A stretch of 64,000 bases of DNA from Streptomyces liliiviolaceus (lineage in GTDB: Bacteria; Actinomycetota; Actinomycetes; Streptomycetales; Streptomycetaceae), in assembly GCF_018070025.1 (NCBI RefSeq), contig NZ_JAGPYQ010000002.1:434001-498000 (forward strand). The letters run 5' to 3'. The notes under the pieces are model-generated. The model ran no database searches. It was not told the origin of the DNA and saw nothing but the letters and a program-made list of their open reading frames with translations. Shown here in pieces: positions 26,980 through 37,237 of the stretch. The position numbers and the translations under genes are program-made. Within the stretch, counting starts at the first letter, position 1. Every line of letters begins with the position of its first letter.

Positions 26980-27297
26980 ATGTCCGGCACGATGGCTCGA
27001 TTCCGGAAGCTCTTTTCACGTCCACGGTCGGCTGAGTCCGGGGACCCCGCGCCATCGGCCGAGTCTCGTCCGAAGAAGCAGACCCACAACCTGTTCGAGG
27101 CCGCGGCGGCCTATGTGGCGGCAGGTGTCGAGGACGACCAGGACGGGGTCGACGAGGCCGCGGCCTGGGTGTCGCCGGAAGCTCTTTCGTTCGGTGTGAA
27201 CGAGCTGGCGTGCCGGGCCGTCATCGCGCTCGCGCGAGAACGCGACGAGTCGCCCACCGCGGTGGCCCGAACACTCCTCGGTCTGCCGGTCGCCTGA
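26980..27297 (+). CDS. conserved hypothetical protein
   Basis: About 105 residues from ATG 26980, with GGGGGAAGG about ten bases upstream; in-frame ATGs at 26899 and 26935 would add residues of poor character. No signal or membrane segment. The first 35 residues are basic (MARFRKLFSRPR); the rest is a probable helical domain (HNLFEAAAAYVAAGVEDD, LACRAVIALARERDESPTAVARTLL). I do not recognise the family. Codon use is normal for the host, which supports a real gene. Confidence 0.65.
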   Translation: MSGTMARFRKLFSRPRSAESGDPAPSAESRPKKQTHNLFEAAAAYVAAGVEDDQDGVDEAAAWVSPEALSFGVNELACRAVIALARERDESPTAVARTLLGLPVA

Positions 27298-27447
27298 CGG
27301 CGGCGTAAGCGGAATCAGCGCGACCGCAGGCGGTCGCTTCGACCGCGTTCTGGAGCATGAGGCCAGGTCCCCGCGTGTTCCGGCCCCGTGACAACGGCCC
27401 CGGCGCGCATTAGGGTGCGCCGACGGATGTTGCGAGGGGAGGCTGGG

Positions 27448-28326
27448 ATGACCGAAACGGACGATGAGGCCGTCGCCGTCGGGGACGACGACGCACTGTA
27501 TGTGCTGACGGCGGTGCTCTTGACGCCGGCGCAGTTCCCCAGCGTGCTGGGCGACGACTACCCGGAAGCCTGCACCGCGCTCGGTCTCGCTCCTCTCGCC
27601 GACGGATACGGCCTGGTGCTGGGGCAGGACGGCGACGGCGCGCGATGGACCGTCGTGATCGACGACGTCTCGCTGGTGGCCGTCGCCATCGCTTCCTGGG
27701 ACTGCGGCATGGAGTACGACCTGTCGCCGGACGAACGCTCGATGGTGGCCGCGCTGCCCGGGTGGCCGCTGGCCGTGGCGGTCGCGGCGCCCGGTGTGCC
27801 CGCCCCGCACGATCCCGCACCCGACATCGCGGAGCAGGCGCCACTGTGTCCGCCGGACGCGTCGGCCTGGGGTGCGGCCCAGCGGCGCCTCGGCGCGGAC
27901 GAGATCGCGGCGCAGTGGGCCGCCTGGCGTGAGCAGATCGACGAGACCGAATTCGCCGCTTCGACGGACGAGAAGCCCGTTCCCGGTGGCGGCACCGCCC
28001 GGACCGGCGCGGACCGTGAGGACGAGAACCGCGGTGACGGGGACGGCGGGCGGGCTCCGCTCACCGGCGTCCAGCGCGTTCTCTCCGAAGCACACTCCTA
28101 TGTGGACACTCCTCCGCCGCTCGGCCGTGTGCGCTCGTCCTTCGCCCCGGGGGACGCGCGGACGCTGCGCGCCGACGGTCCCGGCTGGTCGTTGGTGGCA
28201 CGGACCGACGACATCGCCTTCGTCCTGCTGGACGAGAAACCGGGCGAGATCCTTCCGGTCGGCCGCGGGCCCGAACTGCCCGGCCTTCTGGAGGCCTTGG
28301 ACAAGATGGCCGTACGCCCGAACTGA
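27448..28326 (+). CDS. conserved hypothetical protein, acidic, cytosolic
   Basis: 292 residues from ATG 27448, with GAGGGGAGG about seven bases upstream. No signal or membrane segment. Two globular parts are visible: residues 1-170 (LTPAQFPSVLGDDYPEACTALGL, RWTVVIDDVSLVAVAIASWD) and a C-terminal part (GWSLVARTDDIAFVLLDE), joined by a Gly/Asp/Glu-rich linker. I do not recognise a family; host-like codon use and a strong ribosome site support it. Followed by two strong hairpins. Confidence 0.75.
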   Translation: MTETDDEAVAVGDDDALYVLTAVLLTPAQFPSVLGDDYPEACTALGLAPLADGYGLVLGQDGDGARWTVVIDDVSLVAVAIASWDCGMEYDLSPDERSMVAALPGWPLAVAVAAPGVPAPHDPAPDIAEQAPLCPPDASAWGAAQRRLGADEIAAQWAAWREQIDETEFAASTDEKPVPGGGTARTGADREDENRGDGDGGRAPLTGVQRVLSEAHSYVDTPPPLGRVRSSFAPGDARTLRADGPGWSLVARTDDIAFVLLDEKPGEILPVGRGPELPGLLEALDKMAVRPN

Positions 28327-28361
28327 ACCGGCAGGCCACAGCAGTAAGCCGACAGGACGGG

Positions 28362-28403
28362 CGCCGCTCGTGGTCCCGCACATCGGCGGGCCCACGAGCG
28401 GCG
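28362..28403. terminator. hairpin 1 between convergent genes
   Basis: Perfect 12-bp arms (CGCCGCTCGTGG and CCACGAGCGGCG) with an 18-nt loop, 36 nt after the stop of the 292-residue gene. Probably terminates that transcript and, being symmetric, could also act on the convergent small gene. Confidence 0.75.
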
Positions 28404-28407
28404 GTGA

Positions 28408-28440
28408 GGTCGGCTCCTGTGCTCCGCAAAGGAGCCGACC
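28408..28440. terminator. hairpin 2 between convergent genes
   Basis: Perfect 10-bp arms (GGTCGGCTCC and GGAGCCGACC) with a 13-nt loop, five bases after hairpin 1. The two together look like a tandem bidirectional terminator in the 176-nt convergent gap. Confidence 0.7.
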
Positions 28441-28502
28441 AAGAGGAAGTGTCCGAAAAGGAAGTGCCTGAAGAGGAACTGATCGAGCGGGTGGTGTCTG
28501 TC

Positions 28503-28685
28503 TCAGCGGCCGAGTTCCTTGCGGCCGACACGGCGCAGCCTGCGCCGCTGTGAGGGGTCCAGCGTCAGATACGCCGCCGCGGGAACCCCCAGGACGATCA
28601 GCAGGGCCGCCCACCAGGGCAGCCAGAAGAGCAGGATGATGCCGACCGCGACACCGCCTGCGGCTATCTTCGCGTTCCTTGACAT
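28503..28685 (-). CDS. small two-helix-like membrane protein
   Basis: 60 residues from ATG 28685, chosen because AAGGAGG lies seven bases upstream; an in-frame ATG at 28709 has no such site. Hydrophobic core KIAAGGVAVGIILLFWLPWWAALLIVLGVPAAAYLTL is followed by a basic tail (RRRLRRVGRKELGR) that should face the cytosol. Small proteins like this are common in actinomycetes, but I cannot assign a function. Confidence 0.75.
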   Translation of the reverse strand: MSRNAKIAAGGVAVGIILLFWLPWWAALLIVLGVPAAAYLTLDPSQRRRLRRVGRKELGR

Positions 28686-28890
28686 GTGCGTAGCCTCCTT
28701 CGCGGCCACTGCCGCTCTCTGTTCTGAGAACGGACTCGCGCTCCCGGCGGTTCCGGACCGCGACCCTGATACGACCCTGAGGTGCGCCCCCTACTAGGCC
28801 CTGAGGAGTTCTGCGACCTCACGGTACTGCGCTCAGCAGAAAGGTCACGTACGCGGCACGGGATGGGCCCGACAGCACCCCTGGCGAGAA

Positions 28891-28904
28891 GTGATTGGCA
28901 TCAC
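28891..28904. promoter_or_regulatory. GTGAT-N4-ATCAC palindrome upstream of the SNF2 gene
   Basis: A perfect 5-bp-arm palindrome lies about 70-80 nt before the SNF2 helicase start in an otherwise irregular non-coding region. The half-site resembles CRP/FNR-family boxes (GTGA-N6-TCAC), also used by actinobacterial Crp-like proteins. The regulator and function are not proven. Confidence 0.35.
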
Positions 28905-28972
28905 AGGTCGGACACTTGGTTTATTCCGTCCCGCGCTGTACCCTCGGCGACCTCCACCCCCGGTAGTCAAAA

Positions 28973-31924
28973 TTGAGGAACACGCTCATCCCTGTGCAGA
29001 GGATTCCTGCCCCCACTCCCTCCGAGATCTCCGAACTGGCGCGCTGCTGCGCTGTCTTCGTCCCCGCCGATCCGGCCCGCACGGGCAGCGTCGCCTTCTG
29101 GCTGCCCGACGGCGAGGAACCTCCGGTCATCGGTTCCGCCGGTTACGGATTCGGCACCGGTCACGGATCCGACTCCGGTTCCGATCACGACTCCGGTTCA
29201 GGCTTCGGGCACGGCTCCCTGGAGGAGCTGTCCGTCGTCCTTCCCTGCGAGGGCGGGGTCGAGTTGGTGAGGGTGTCGGCCGTCGTCCTGCCGGTGCGGA
29301 CGGCTCTCCCGGTCCTCACGCGCGCGCGTGCCGCCGCACGTGCCCACGGTTCGACCGCTTTCTGGGGTGCCGCCGCCGTACTGGCGCTGCAGTTCGCCGC
29401 GCGCGGACTGCTGCTGCCCGGTCTGAGCTCCGGTGACCACGACGCGTGGCGCGCGGGCCCCCTGGGCTCGCGGGACCTGGAGCGGATCCGTGAGCTGGCC
29501 GCCGCGATGCCACCGCACGCCCACGCGGTGCCCGTCGACACGACCGAACCGCTGCGACTGCCCGATCCGGAGTGGCTGCTGCGGGCCTTCCTGGACGCCG
29601 TCGCCGACACCCTCCCCCGCTCCCCCGCGGCGGCACTCGCCGCGGGCGGCCCGGCCTTCGCCGCCGCCGAGCCGCAGCAGGTGCCCGAGCATCGCGCGTG
29701 GGCGGCCGATGTCGCGGCTGGCCACGACGCCGGCGTACGGATCTCCCTGCGCGTCGAGGTGCCGGGGCTCGCGTCGGCCGTGTCGGACGAGAACCGGTTG
29801 CCGTTCCGTGCGGTGCTGCAACTGCACAGTGTCAGCGACCCGGCCCTGCTGGCGGACGCGGCCGAGGTGTGGAGCGGGTCGGCTCCGGCCTTCGGCCCGC
29901 GCGCGCGGATGGACGCCCTGCTCGCGCTGCGCCGCGCGGCCCGGGCCTGGGCACCGCTCACGCCGCTGCTGTCGGCGACCGTGCCCGACGCGGTCGAACT
30001 CGCCGACGAGGAGGTCACCGAACTCCTGGGTGAGGGGGCGCGATCGCTCTCGGCCGCCGGTGTGGAGGTGCACTGGCCCAGGGAACTGGCGCACAAGCTG
30101 ACGGCCCGCGCGGTCATCGGCCCACCGGACGACGAGCAGGCCGGCGGCGGCCCGGCCTCGGACACGCCCTCCTTCCTGTCGGCCGACGCTCTTCTGACGT
30201 TCTCCTGGTGGTTCGCACTGGGCGACCAGCAGCTGACGCGCCAGGAACTGGACCAGCTCGCCGAGGCGAACCGCCCGATGGTGCGGCTGCGCGACCAGTG
30301 GGTCCTCGTCGATCCGCAGGAGGTGCGTCGCGCCCGTACCCAGCAGGACCGCAAGCTGACGCCCGTCGACGCGCTGAGCGCCGTTCTCACGGGCTCCACG
30401 GAGGTCGACGGGCGCCGGGTCGACGTACGGCCCACGGGGTGGCTGGCGACGCTGCGGGACCATTTGTCGGATCCGGAGGGGCAGGAGCCGGTCGGACAGC
30501 CGCCCGCGCTGGCCGCGACGCTGCGCGACTACCAGCTCCGCGGGCTCAACTGGCTGGCCCGGATGACGTCCTTGGGGCTGGGCGGCTGTCTCGCGGACGA
30601 CATGGGCCTCGGCAAGACGATCACCCTCATCGCGCTGCATCTGCACCGGCAGACCGACGAGTCCGCGGCGGGTCCCACCCTCGTCGTCTGTCCGACGTCC
30701 CTGATGGGCAACTGGCAGCGCGAGATCGAGAGGTTCGCTCCCGGCACCCCCGTCCGCCGCTTCCACGGGGCCCGGCGGAGCCTGGAGGACCTGGCCGACG
30801 GCGAGTTCGTCCTCACGACCTACGGCACCATGCGCCTCGACACGGCGCGCCTGGCGGACGCTTCCTGGGGCATGGTCGTCGCGGACGAGGCACAGCACGT
30901 GAAGAACCCGTACTCGGACACGGCCCGGCAGTTGCGGAAGATCGACGCACGCGCGCGTGTGGCGCTCACCGGCACGCCGGTGGAGAACAACCTCTCCGAG
31001 CTGTGGGCGATCCTCGACTGGACGACACCGGGTCTGCTGGGCCGGCTCGGCACGTTCCGCAACCAGTACGCGAAGGCCGTCGAGGGCGGGCAGGATCCGG
31101 GGGCGGCGGACCGGCTCGCCCGGCTCGTGCGGCCGTTCCTCCTGCGCCGCCGCAAGTCCGATCCCGGCATCGCACCGGAGCTGCCGCCGAAGACGGAGAC
31201 CGACCGCGCGGTATCCCTCTCCAAGGAACAGGCGGGCCTGTACGAGGCCGTGGTCCGCGAGACCCTCGCGGAGATCGCGGGCGCCGACAGCATGGCGCGG
31301 CGCGGACTGATCGTGAAGCTGCTCACGGGGCTGAAGCAGATCTGCAATCACCCGGCGCAGTACCTCAAGGAGGACAGGCCGAAGATCGCCGGGCGCTCCG
31401 GAAAACTGGAGCTGCTGGACGAACTGCTCGACACCATCCTCTCCGAGGGGGCATGCGTTCTGGTCTTCACGCAGTACGTGCGCATGGCCCGGCTCATCGA
31501 GCGCCATCTCAACGCGCGCGGTGTGCACTCGCAGTTCCTGCACGGAGGTACGCCCGTCCCCGAACGCGAGGCCATGGTCGAGCGTTTCCAGGAGGGCGAA
31601 GTACCCGTCTTCCTGTTGTCGTTGAAGGCCGCGGGCACGGGCCTGAACCTGACGCGGGCCGAGCATGTCGTGCACTACGACCGCTGGTGGAACCCTGCCG
31701 TCGAGGCCCAGGCCACCGACCGCGCGTACCGCATCGGCCAGACGCGGCCGGTGCAGGTGCACCGGTTGATCGCCGAGGGGACGATCGAGGACCGCATCGC
31801 GGACATGCTGCTGCGCAAGCGGGAGTTGGCGGACGCGGTGCTCGGATCCGGGGAGTCGGCCCTCACCGAACTCACCGACGCGCAACTGGCCGACCTGGTG
31901 GAACTGCGAGGAGGCGCCCGATGA
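28973..31924 (+). CDS. SNF2-family DNA/RNA helicase (DEAD/DEAH-like ATPase)
   Basis: Up to 983 residues. The TTG at 28973 has no ribosome site; a GTG at 28994 lies 14 nt after GAGGA and may be the true start. The first half is an SNF2-associated region with a Gly/Ser/His/Asp-repeat near residues 57-83. The ATPase core has LADDMGLGKTIT (motif I), VADEAQHVKN (motif II), ALTGTPVENNLSELW (motif III), SLKAAGTGLNLT and a final QATDRAYRIGQTRPVQVH (motif VI). Such proteins remodel nucleoprotein complexes using ATP. Its stop overlaps the SWIM-protein start as ATGA. Confidence 0.92.
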   Translation: MRNTLIPVQRIPAPTPSEISELARCCAVFVPADPARTGSVAFWLPDGEEPPVIGSAGYGFGTGHGSDSGSDHDSGSGFGHGSLEELSVVLPCEGGVELVRVSAVVLPVRTALPVLTRARAAARAHGSTAFWGAAAVLALQFAARGLLLPGLSSGDHDAWRAGPLGSRDLERIRELAAAMPPHAHAVPVDTTEPLRLPDPEWLLRAFLDAVADTLPRSPAAALAAGGPAFAAAEPQQVPEHRAWAADVAAGHDAGVRISLRVEVPGLASAVSDENRLPFRAVLQLHSVSDPALLADAAEVWSGSAPAFGPRARMDALLALRRAARAWAPLTPLLSATVPDAVELADEEVTELLGEGARSLSAAGVEVHWPRELAHKLTARAVIGPPDDEQAGGGPASDTPSFLSADALLTFSWWFALGDQQLTRQELDQLAEANRPMVRLRDQWVLVDPQEVRRARTQQDRKLTPVDALSAVLTGSTEVDGRRVDVRPTGWLATLRDHLSDPEGQEPVGQPPALAATLRDYQLRGLNWLARMTSLGLGGCLADDMGLGKTITLIALHLHRQTDESAAGPTLVVCPTSLMGNWQREIERFAPGTPVRRFHGARRSLEDLADGEFVLTTYGTMRLDTARLADASWGMVVADEAQHVKNPYSDTARQLRKIDARARVALTGTPVENNLSELWAILDWTTPGLLGRLGTFRNQYAKAVEGGQDPGAADRLARLVRPFLLRRRKSDPGIAPELPPKTETDRAVSLSKEQAGLYEAVVRETLAEIAGADSMARRGLIVKLLTGLKQICNHPAQYLKEDRPKIAGRSGKLELLDELLDTILSEGACVLVFTQYVRMARLIERHLNARGVHSQFLHGGTPVPEREAMVERFQEGEVPVFLLSLKAAGTGLNLTRAEHVVHYDRWWNPAVEAQATDRAYRIGQTRPVQVHRLIAEGTIEDRIADMLLRKRELADAVLGSGESALTELTDAQLADLVELRGGAR

Positions 31925-33189
31925 GCGATCCGTACGAGAACACTCCGGAGCGCGTTTTCGCCGCCCTGCCGCCCGCCCAGGGCCGGGGCTTCGCCCAGAG
32001 CTGGTGGGGGCAGGCCTGGCTCAAGGCGCTGGAGGACTCCACCCTGGACCTGAAGCAGCTGAAGACGGGCCGCCGGCTCGCGCGCGCGGGAGCCGTGGGC
32101 GCCGTGTCGGTACGCCCCGGGCGCGTCACCGCCGTGGTCAACGACCGCGACCACACGGCTCATCGCGCGGACGTCCTGCTCCCGGAACTGTCCGAGGAGC
32201 AGTGGGACCGGTTCCTGGGCATGGCGGTCGAACGGGCGGGGCACATCGCGGCACTGCTCGACCGCGAGATGCCGCCCCATCTGGTCGAGGACGCGGCGTC
32301 CGCCGGTGTCGAACTCCTGCCGGGCCTGGGTGATCTGGAGGCGGAGTGCGGCTGCGACGCGTGGGACCACTGCGGTCACACCGCCGCGCTCTGCTACCAG
32401 GTGGCGCGCCTGCTCGACCAGGACCCTTTCGTGCTGCTCCTCCTGCGCGGGCGCGGCGAGCGCGAACTCCTCGACGCGTTGCAGCTGCGCAGCGTCTCCC
32501 AGGCCGAGACCGTCGTGGTGCGGCAGGAGACGCACGCAGGCGTGGACGCCGCCGAGGCGTACGCGGCCGGGGAGATCCTGCCGCCGCTGCCCGAGGCGCC
32601 CGAGGTGCCCGCGGAACCGGGCCTGCCGCCGTCGCTGGACACGGAGACCGAGCCCGCGCCCGGTGTCGATCCGTCCGCCCTGGAGTTCCTGGCGGCGCGG
32701 GCCGCCGGCGAGGCGCACCGGCTGCTTGTCGACGCGCTCAGGGCGGGCCACGAACAGCGCGTCGCCGAGGCCGAACTGACGGCCGCGCAGGATGCCGTGC
32801 GGCTGGCCTCGGGCGGTCCCGAGGTCCCGGTGGCCGCCCGGCTCGCCGAGGGCTCGGGGCGCGACCGCGAAGGCCTGGCGCTCGCGGTCCGCTCCTGGGA
32901 GTACGGGGGTGCGGCCGCTCTCGACGTACTGGAGACGGACCGGCCGGCGGAGGCGGAAACGCTCGCACGCGCGCGTGCCGCTCTGGAGTCGGCCTGGGAG
33001 GAGGGCGAGCGGCCCGTCCTGCGCGCGTCCCGGAGTCGCTGGACCGTAGTCGGCGGACAGAGCCAGCTCCGGCTGGGGCCGGACGGACGCTGGTGGCCGT
33101 TCCGCAAGGAACGGGGCCGCTGGGCTCCCGTCGGCCCGGCCTCCCAGGACCCGGCGACGGCCCTGGCCCTGGCCGACGGGCTGGAGTGA
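31921..33189 (+). CDS. SWIM zinc-finger protein, partner of the SNF2 helicase
   Basis: 422 residues, overlapping the helicase stop by 4 nt. A SWIM-type zinc finger near residue 142 (CGCDAWDHCGH) has the CxC...CxH ligand set used for DNA or protein binding. The N-terminus (SWWGQAWLKALED, GRRLARAGAVGAVSVRPGRVTAVV) matches the usual SWIM partner of bacterial SNF2 helicases. The rest is Ala/Glu-rich and helical with a C-terminal basic block. SNF2 plus SWIM operons are common in Streptomyces; a DNA-repair or remodelling role is inferred. Confidence 0.9.
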   Translation: MSDPYENTPERVFAALPPAQGRGFAQSWWGQAWLKALEDSTLDLKQLKTGRRLARAGAVGAVSVRPGRVTAVVNDRDHTAHRADVLLPELSEEQWDRFLGMAVERAGHIAALLDREMPPHLVEDAASAGVELLPGLGDLEAECGCDAWDHCGHTAALCYQVARLLDQDPFVLLLLRGRGERELLDALQLRSVSQAETVVVRQETHAGVDAAEAYAAGEILPPLPEAPEVPAEPGLPPSLDTETEPAPGVDPSALEFLAARAAGEAHRLLVDALRAGHEQRVAEAELTAAQDAVRLASGGPEVPVAARLAEGSGRDREGLALAVRSWEYGGAAALDVLETDRPAEAETLARARAALESAWEEGERPVLRASRSRWTVVGGQSQLRLGPDGRWWPFRKERGRWAPVGPASQDPATALALADGLE

Positions 33190-33223
33190 CACCTGGCCGA
33201 AGACCGGGACCAACACCGGTCGC

Positions 33224-33277
33224 GGGGCAGGCGGGGCAGGCGGGGCAGGCGGGGCAGGCGGGGCAGGCGGGGCAGGC
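33224..33277. repeat. six perfect copies of a 9-bp G-rich repeat
   Basis: The unit GGGGCAGGC occurs six times in a row, starting 35 nt after the SWIM gene stop. Runs of four Gs spaced by five bases make it a potential G-quadruplex on the + strand, also in the mRNA. It could affect 3' end formation or be a slippage-prone variable repeat. Confidence 0.95.
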
Positions 33278-33312
33278 GGGGCCAGGATCGCGGGACAGCC
33301 GAGGCGTCGCCC

Positions 33313-33351
33313 GCGTTCACCGGATGAACGCTGGACGCCCGGCGTTCATCC
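33313..33351. promoter_or_regulatory. cluster of GCGTTCA/TGAACGC half-sites
   Basis: Three copies of a 7-bp half-site alternate in orientation: GCGTTCA (33313), TGAACGC (33325), GCGTTCA (33342). The last two form 10-bp arms GGATGAACGC and GCGTTCATCC. They lie 75-110 nt before the phytase-like gene, a good position for a dimeric or oligomeric regulator. A hairpin role is also possible. Confidence 0.45.
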
Positions 33352-33423
33352 AGCGGTCGTACGGCGTTCGACGCGAGGGCGAAATCTGGCGACAGTCATC
33401 GAACTTGTGCACCAGGAGGCCCC

Positions 33424-34764
33424 ATGTCCCCGTACGCCGCAGGCCGGCGCCGTGTCCACCGTTCCGTCGCCACGGGAGTGCCGCTCGCCGTGCTGGCCGC
33501 TCTCGTGGTGGCGGGTCCCGCGGTCGGCGCGCCCTCGCGGGACGCACGGGTCACTGGATCCGCGACGCTCGGCGATCTCCCTCTGGGCACGTTCAGCAAC
33601 GGGCTGCTGCCGGGCACGGTGGCCGACGACCGGGGTGTGGACCTCGGCGGCATCGGGAGCGACATCTACCCCGCGGGCCGCAAAGGAGAGTTCTGGACCG
33701 TCACCGACCGTGGTCCCAACGGCCAGATCAAGGTGGACGGCGTCAAGCGCCGTACGTTTCCCGTGCCCGGCTTCGACCCTGCGATCGTGAAGATCCGGGT
33801 GTCCGGCACGTCGGTGAAGGTGCTGGACGCCATTCCGATAACCACCGGTTCGGGCAAGCCCGTCACCGGCCTTCCCAACCAGCGGGCACGCGACGAGGCC
33901 CCGTACTCCTACGACGCGAAGACGCCGCTCTCGTACGACCCGAACGGGCTGGACACCGAAGGGATCGTGCGCTCCGCGGACGGCAGTTTCTGGATCGTCG
34001 ACGAGTACGGGCCCTCGTTGGTCCACGTCTCCGCGCGCGGGAAGGTGCTCACCCGGTACGTCCCGAAGGGGCTGAACCTGACCGGCGCCGGTTATCCGGT
34101 GGTCGAGGCGCTGCCCGCGGTCCTGCTGCACCGGAAGATCAACCGCGGCTTCGAAGGGCTCGCCCAGCTCCCGGGCGGCGACCTGGTGCTGGCCGTGCAG
34201 AGCCCGCTGTCCCTGCCGGACACCGACGCGGGCGAGGAGTCCTTGACCGCGCGTCTGCTGCGCTTCTCGCCGAAGAAGCGGGCCGTCACCGCCGAGTACG
34301 CGTACCGGTTCGACCCGGTGGGCACGGTCGACCCGGGCGAGGACGACACCTCCGAGCTGAAGATCTCGTCCGTGGTGGCCGTGGGCCGCGACGAGCTGCT
34401 GGTCGAGGAGCGCACCGACAAGGCCGCCCGGTTGCAGGTCGTGAAGCTGAGCCGCGGTGCGGACATCCTCGGGGACAGGTGGGACGACAGTACGACGTCG
34501 CCGTCCCTTGAGCAGTTGGAGGACCCCGCCGCGTCCGGTGTCCCCGTGCTGCGCAAGCGTCTTGTCGTCGACCTCGGAAAGGTGAAGGGGGTGCCCGGGA
34601 AGATCGAGGGCGTCGCGCGCGTGGACCGTGACACGCTCGCGCTGATCAACGACAACGACTTCGGGATGACGGACGGGGCGGAGGCGTTCGACGCCCAGGG
34701 GCGCCTGGTGGACAGCGAGATCGAGACCACCGTGACGTACGTCCGCCTGCCGCACGGGATCTGA
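33424..34764 (+). CDS. secreted esterase-like/phytase-like beta-propeller protein
   Basis: 446 residues. The N-terminus RRRVHRSVATGVPLAVLAALVVAGPAVGA is a Sec signal with likely cleavage after VGA, so the protein is exported. The mature part fits the 'esterase-like activity of phytase' family: SDIYPAGRKGEFWTVTDRGPNG, PNGLDTEGIVRSADGSFWIVDEYGPSL, NRGFEGLAQLPGG, GKIEGVARVDRDTLALINDNDFG. The family is tied to phosphate-ester hydrolysis, but the true substrate is unknown. A cluster of repeated half-sites lies in its promoter region; no obvious operon partner. Confidence 0.85.
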   Translation: MSPYAAGRRRVHRSVATGVPLAVLAALVVAGPAVGAPSRDARVTGSATLGDLPLGTFSNGLLPGTVADDRGVDLGGIGSDIYPAGRKGEFWTVTDRGPNGQIKVDGVKRRTFPVPGFDPAIVKIRVSGTSVKVLDAIPITTGSGKPVTGLPNQRARDEAPYSYDAKTPLSYDPNGLDTEGIVRSADGSFWIVDEYGPSLVHVSARGKVLTRYVPKGLNLTGAGYPVVEALPAVLLHRKINRGFEGLAQLPGGDLVLAVQSPLSLPDTDAGEESLTARLLRFSPKKRAVTAEYAYRFDPVGTVDPGEDDTSELKISSVVAVGRDELLVEERTDKAARLQVVKLSRGADILGDRWDDSTTSPSLEQLEDPAASGVPVLRKRLVVDLGKVKGVPGKIEGVARVDRDTLALINDNDFGMTDGAEAFDAQGRLVDSEIETTVTYVRLPHGI

Positions 34765-34837
34765 ACGGACGGCTCCGCTCGGCGTTTTCGTCCTCCACGC
34801 GCGCGTGAAGCGCTCCGGTCACATGCGCGTGAAGCGC

Positions 34838-34862
34838 TGCGGCCACTCATGGCGTGGCCGCA
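34838..34862. terminator. hairpin between the phytase-like and septum-formation-like genes
   Basis: Perfect 9-bp arms (TGCGGCCAC and GTGGCCGCA) with a 7-nt loop, in the 117-nt gap between convergent genes. A nearby short palindrome CCACGCGCGCGTGG (34867) and two GCGCGTGAAGCGCT-like copies (34801 and 34825) also occupy the gap. Confidence 0.7.
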
Positions 34863-34881
34863 CCTGCCACGCGCGCGTGGT

Positions 34882-35724
34882 TCACCTCAACGGCTTGGTG
34901 AGCTTGCGGTTCCCGTCGGCCCCGTCGGCGGCGAGACTGCATGCGACGTTGTCGATGCCGATCTTGAATCCCGCCGGGTCGGGGTACTGCACCAGCGTGC
35001 CGCGGACGGTGTCGGCGGGCTGCTTGGCCGCCTTGCTGTCCAAGGGTTCCCGGCACAGGCCCGATGCCGCCTTCTTGAGGGCGGCATCGGTCGTGTACGC
35101 GCCTTCCAGTTCGGTCACCGTCACGACCTCGGCGTCGTGCTTCCGGTCGCACGGACGCTTCACCGCCTGGCCCGGCCGGCTGCCGTCGACGTCGAAGCAG
35201 TCGCCGGTCCGCAGCATGTAGTAGGGCACTTCGTCGCTCGCGAGGGACGGGAGGAGCGACTCCACACCGCTGGGCAGTTCGGACGGCACACCGGAGGGCA
35301 GGGAGGACGGCAGTTCGCTCGGGATCCGCGACGGAATGCTCAGTGAGGGCGACGGCAACCGGCCCTTGGTGGAACTGCTCTCCGTAGGCGGCTTCTTGTC
35401 CGACGAGCCGTCACCACTGGTGACCACCAGGGCGATCGCGGACACCGCGCCGATGCCCAGGATCACGGCCAGCAGGATCAGGAGCGTCCTGCGGCGTCCG
35501 GCGGGGCCACCTGGCGGCCCGGGTGGCGGCGATGACGGGGGAGGCGGTTGCCAGCCGCCCCCTCCCCCGCCGCTCCACGGCGGATCGCCGCCTCCGGGCG
35601 GTGGCCCGTAACCGTCAGGAGGAGGGCGGAAGCCTCCGGGCGGAGGGCCGTACCCGCCACCACCGTAGGGCGGCGTGTTGTCCGGCGGCCGAGGAGGCTC
35701 GGGCGGTAAGGGCGGCGTGGCCAT
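34882..35724 (-). CDS. Pro/Gly-rich membrane-anchored protein, septum-formation-like domain
   Basis: 280 residues. Residues 1-75 are a Pro/Gly/Tyr-rich cytoplasmic tail (repeats of YGPPPGG), then one membrane helix (TLLILLAVILGIGAVSAIALVV), then a Pro/Ser linker of repeated LPSGVPSELPS steps. The extracytoplasmic domain (VPYYMLRTGDCFDVDG, PCDRKHDAEVVTVTEL, several Cys) resembles the septum-formation/DUF-type domains of actinomycete membrane proteins. A single-pass sensor or cell-envelope role is plausible but unproved. Convergent with the phytase-like gene. Confidence 0.75.
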   Translation of the reverse strand: MATPPLPPEPPRPPDNTPPYGGGGYGPPPGGFRPPPDGYGPPPGGGDPPWSGGGGGGWQPPPPSSPPPGPPGGPAGRRRTLLILLAVILGIGAVSAIALVVTSGDGSSDKKPPTESSSTKGRLPSPSLSIPSRIPSELPSSLPSGVPSELPSGVESLLPSLASDEVPYYMLRTGDCFDVDGSRPGQAVKRPCDRKHDAEVVTVTELEGAYTTDAALKKAASGLCREPLDSKAAKQPADTVRGTLVQYPDPAGFKIGIDNVACSLAADGADGNRKLTKPLR

Positions 35725-35881
35725 ACCATCAAGAGTCGCCTCGAACCGGTCACGAAGCGACCCCTGCGCGGAACTTCATGCGGAACCCGCTCCGTGACCT
35801 GTCACGGGCTCATGCCGTGGAGCGCATGGTTCCGGACACTTCCGCGCAGGGGCAGAGGTCGTTCGTCGGCCGCTTACGCGA

Positions 35882-37237
<1,356 letters not shown>

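Noticed and set aside
33224..33277. CRISPR-like repeat.
   Set aside because: Units are 9 bp with no spacers, so it is a simple tandem repeat.
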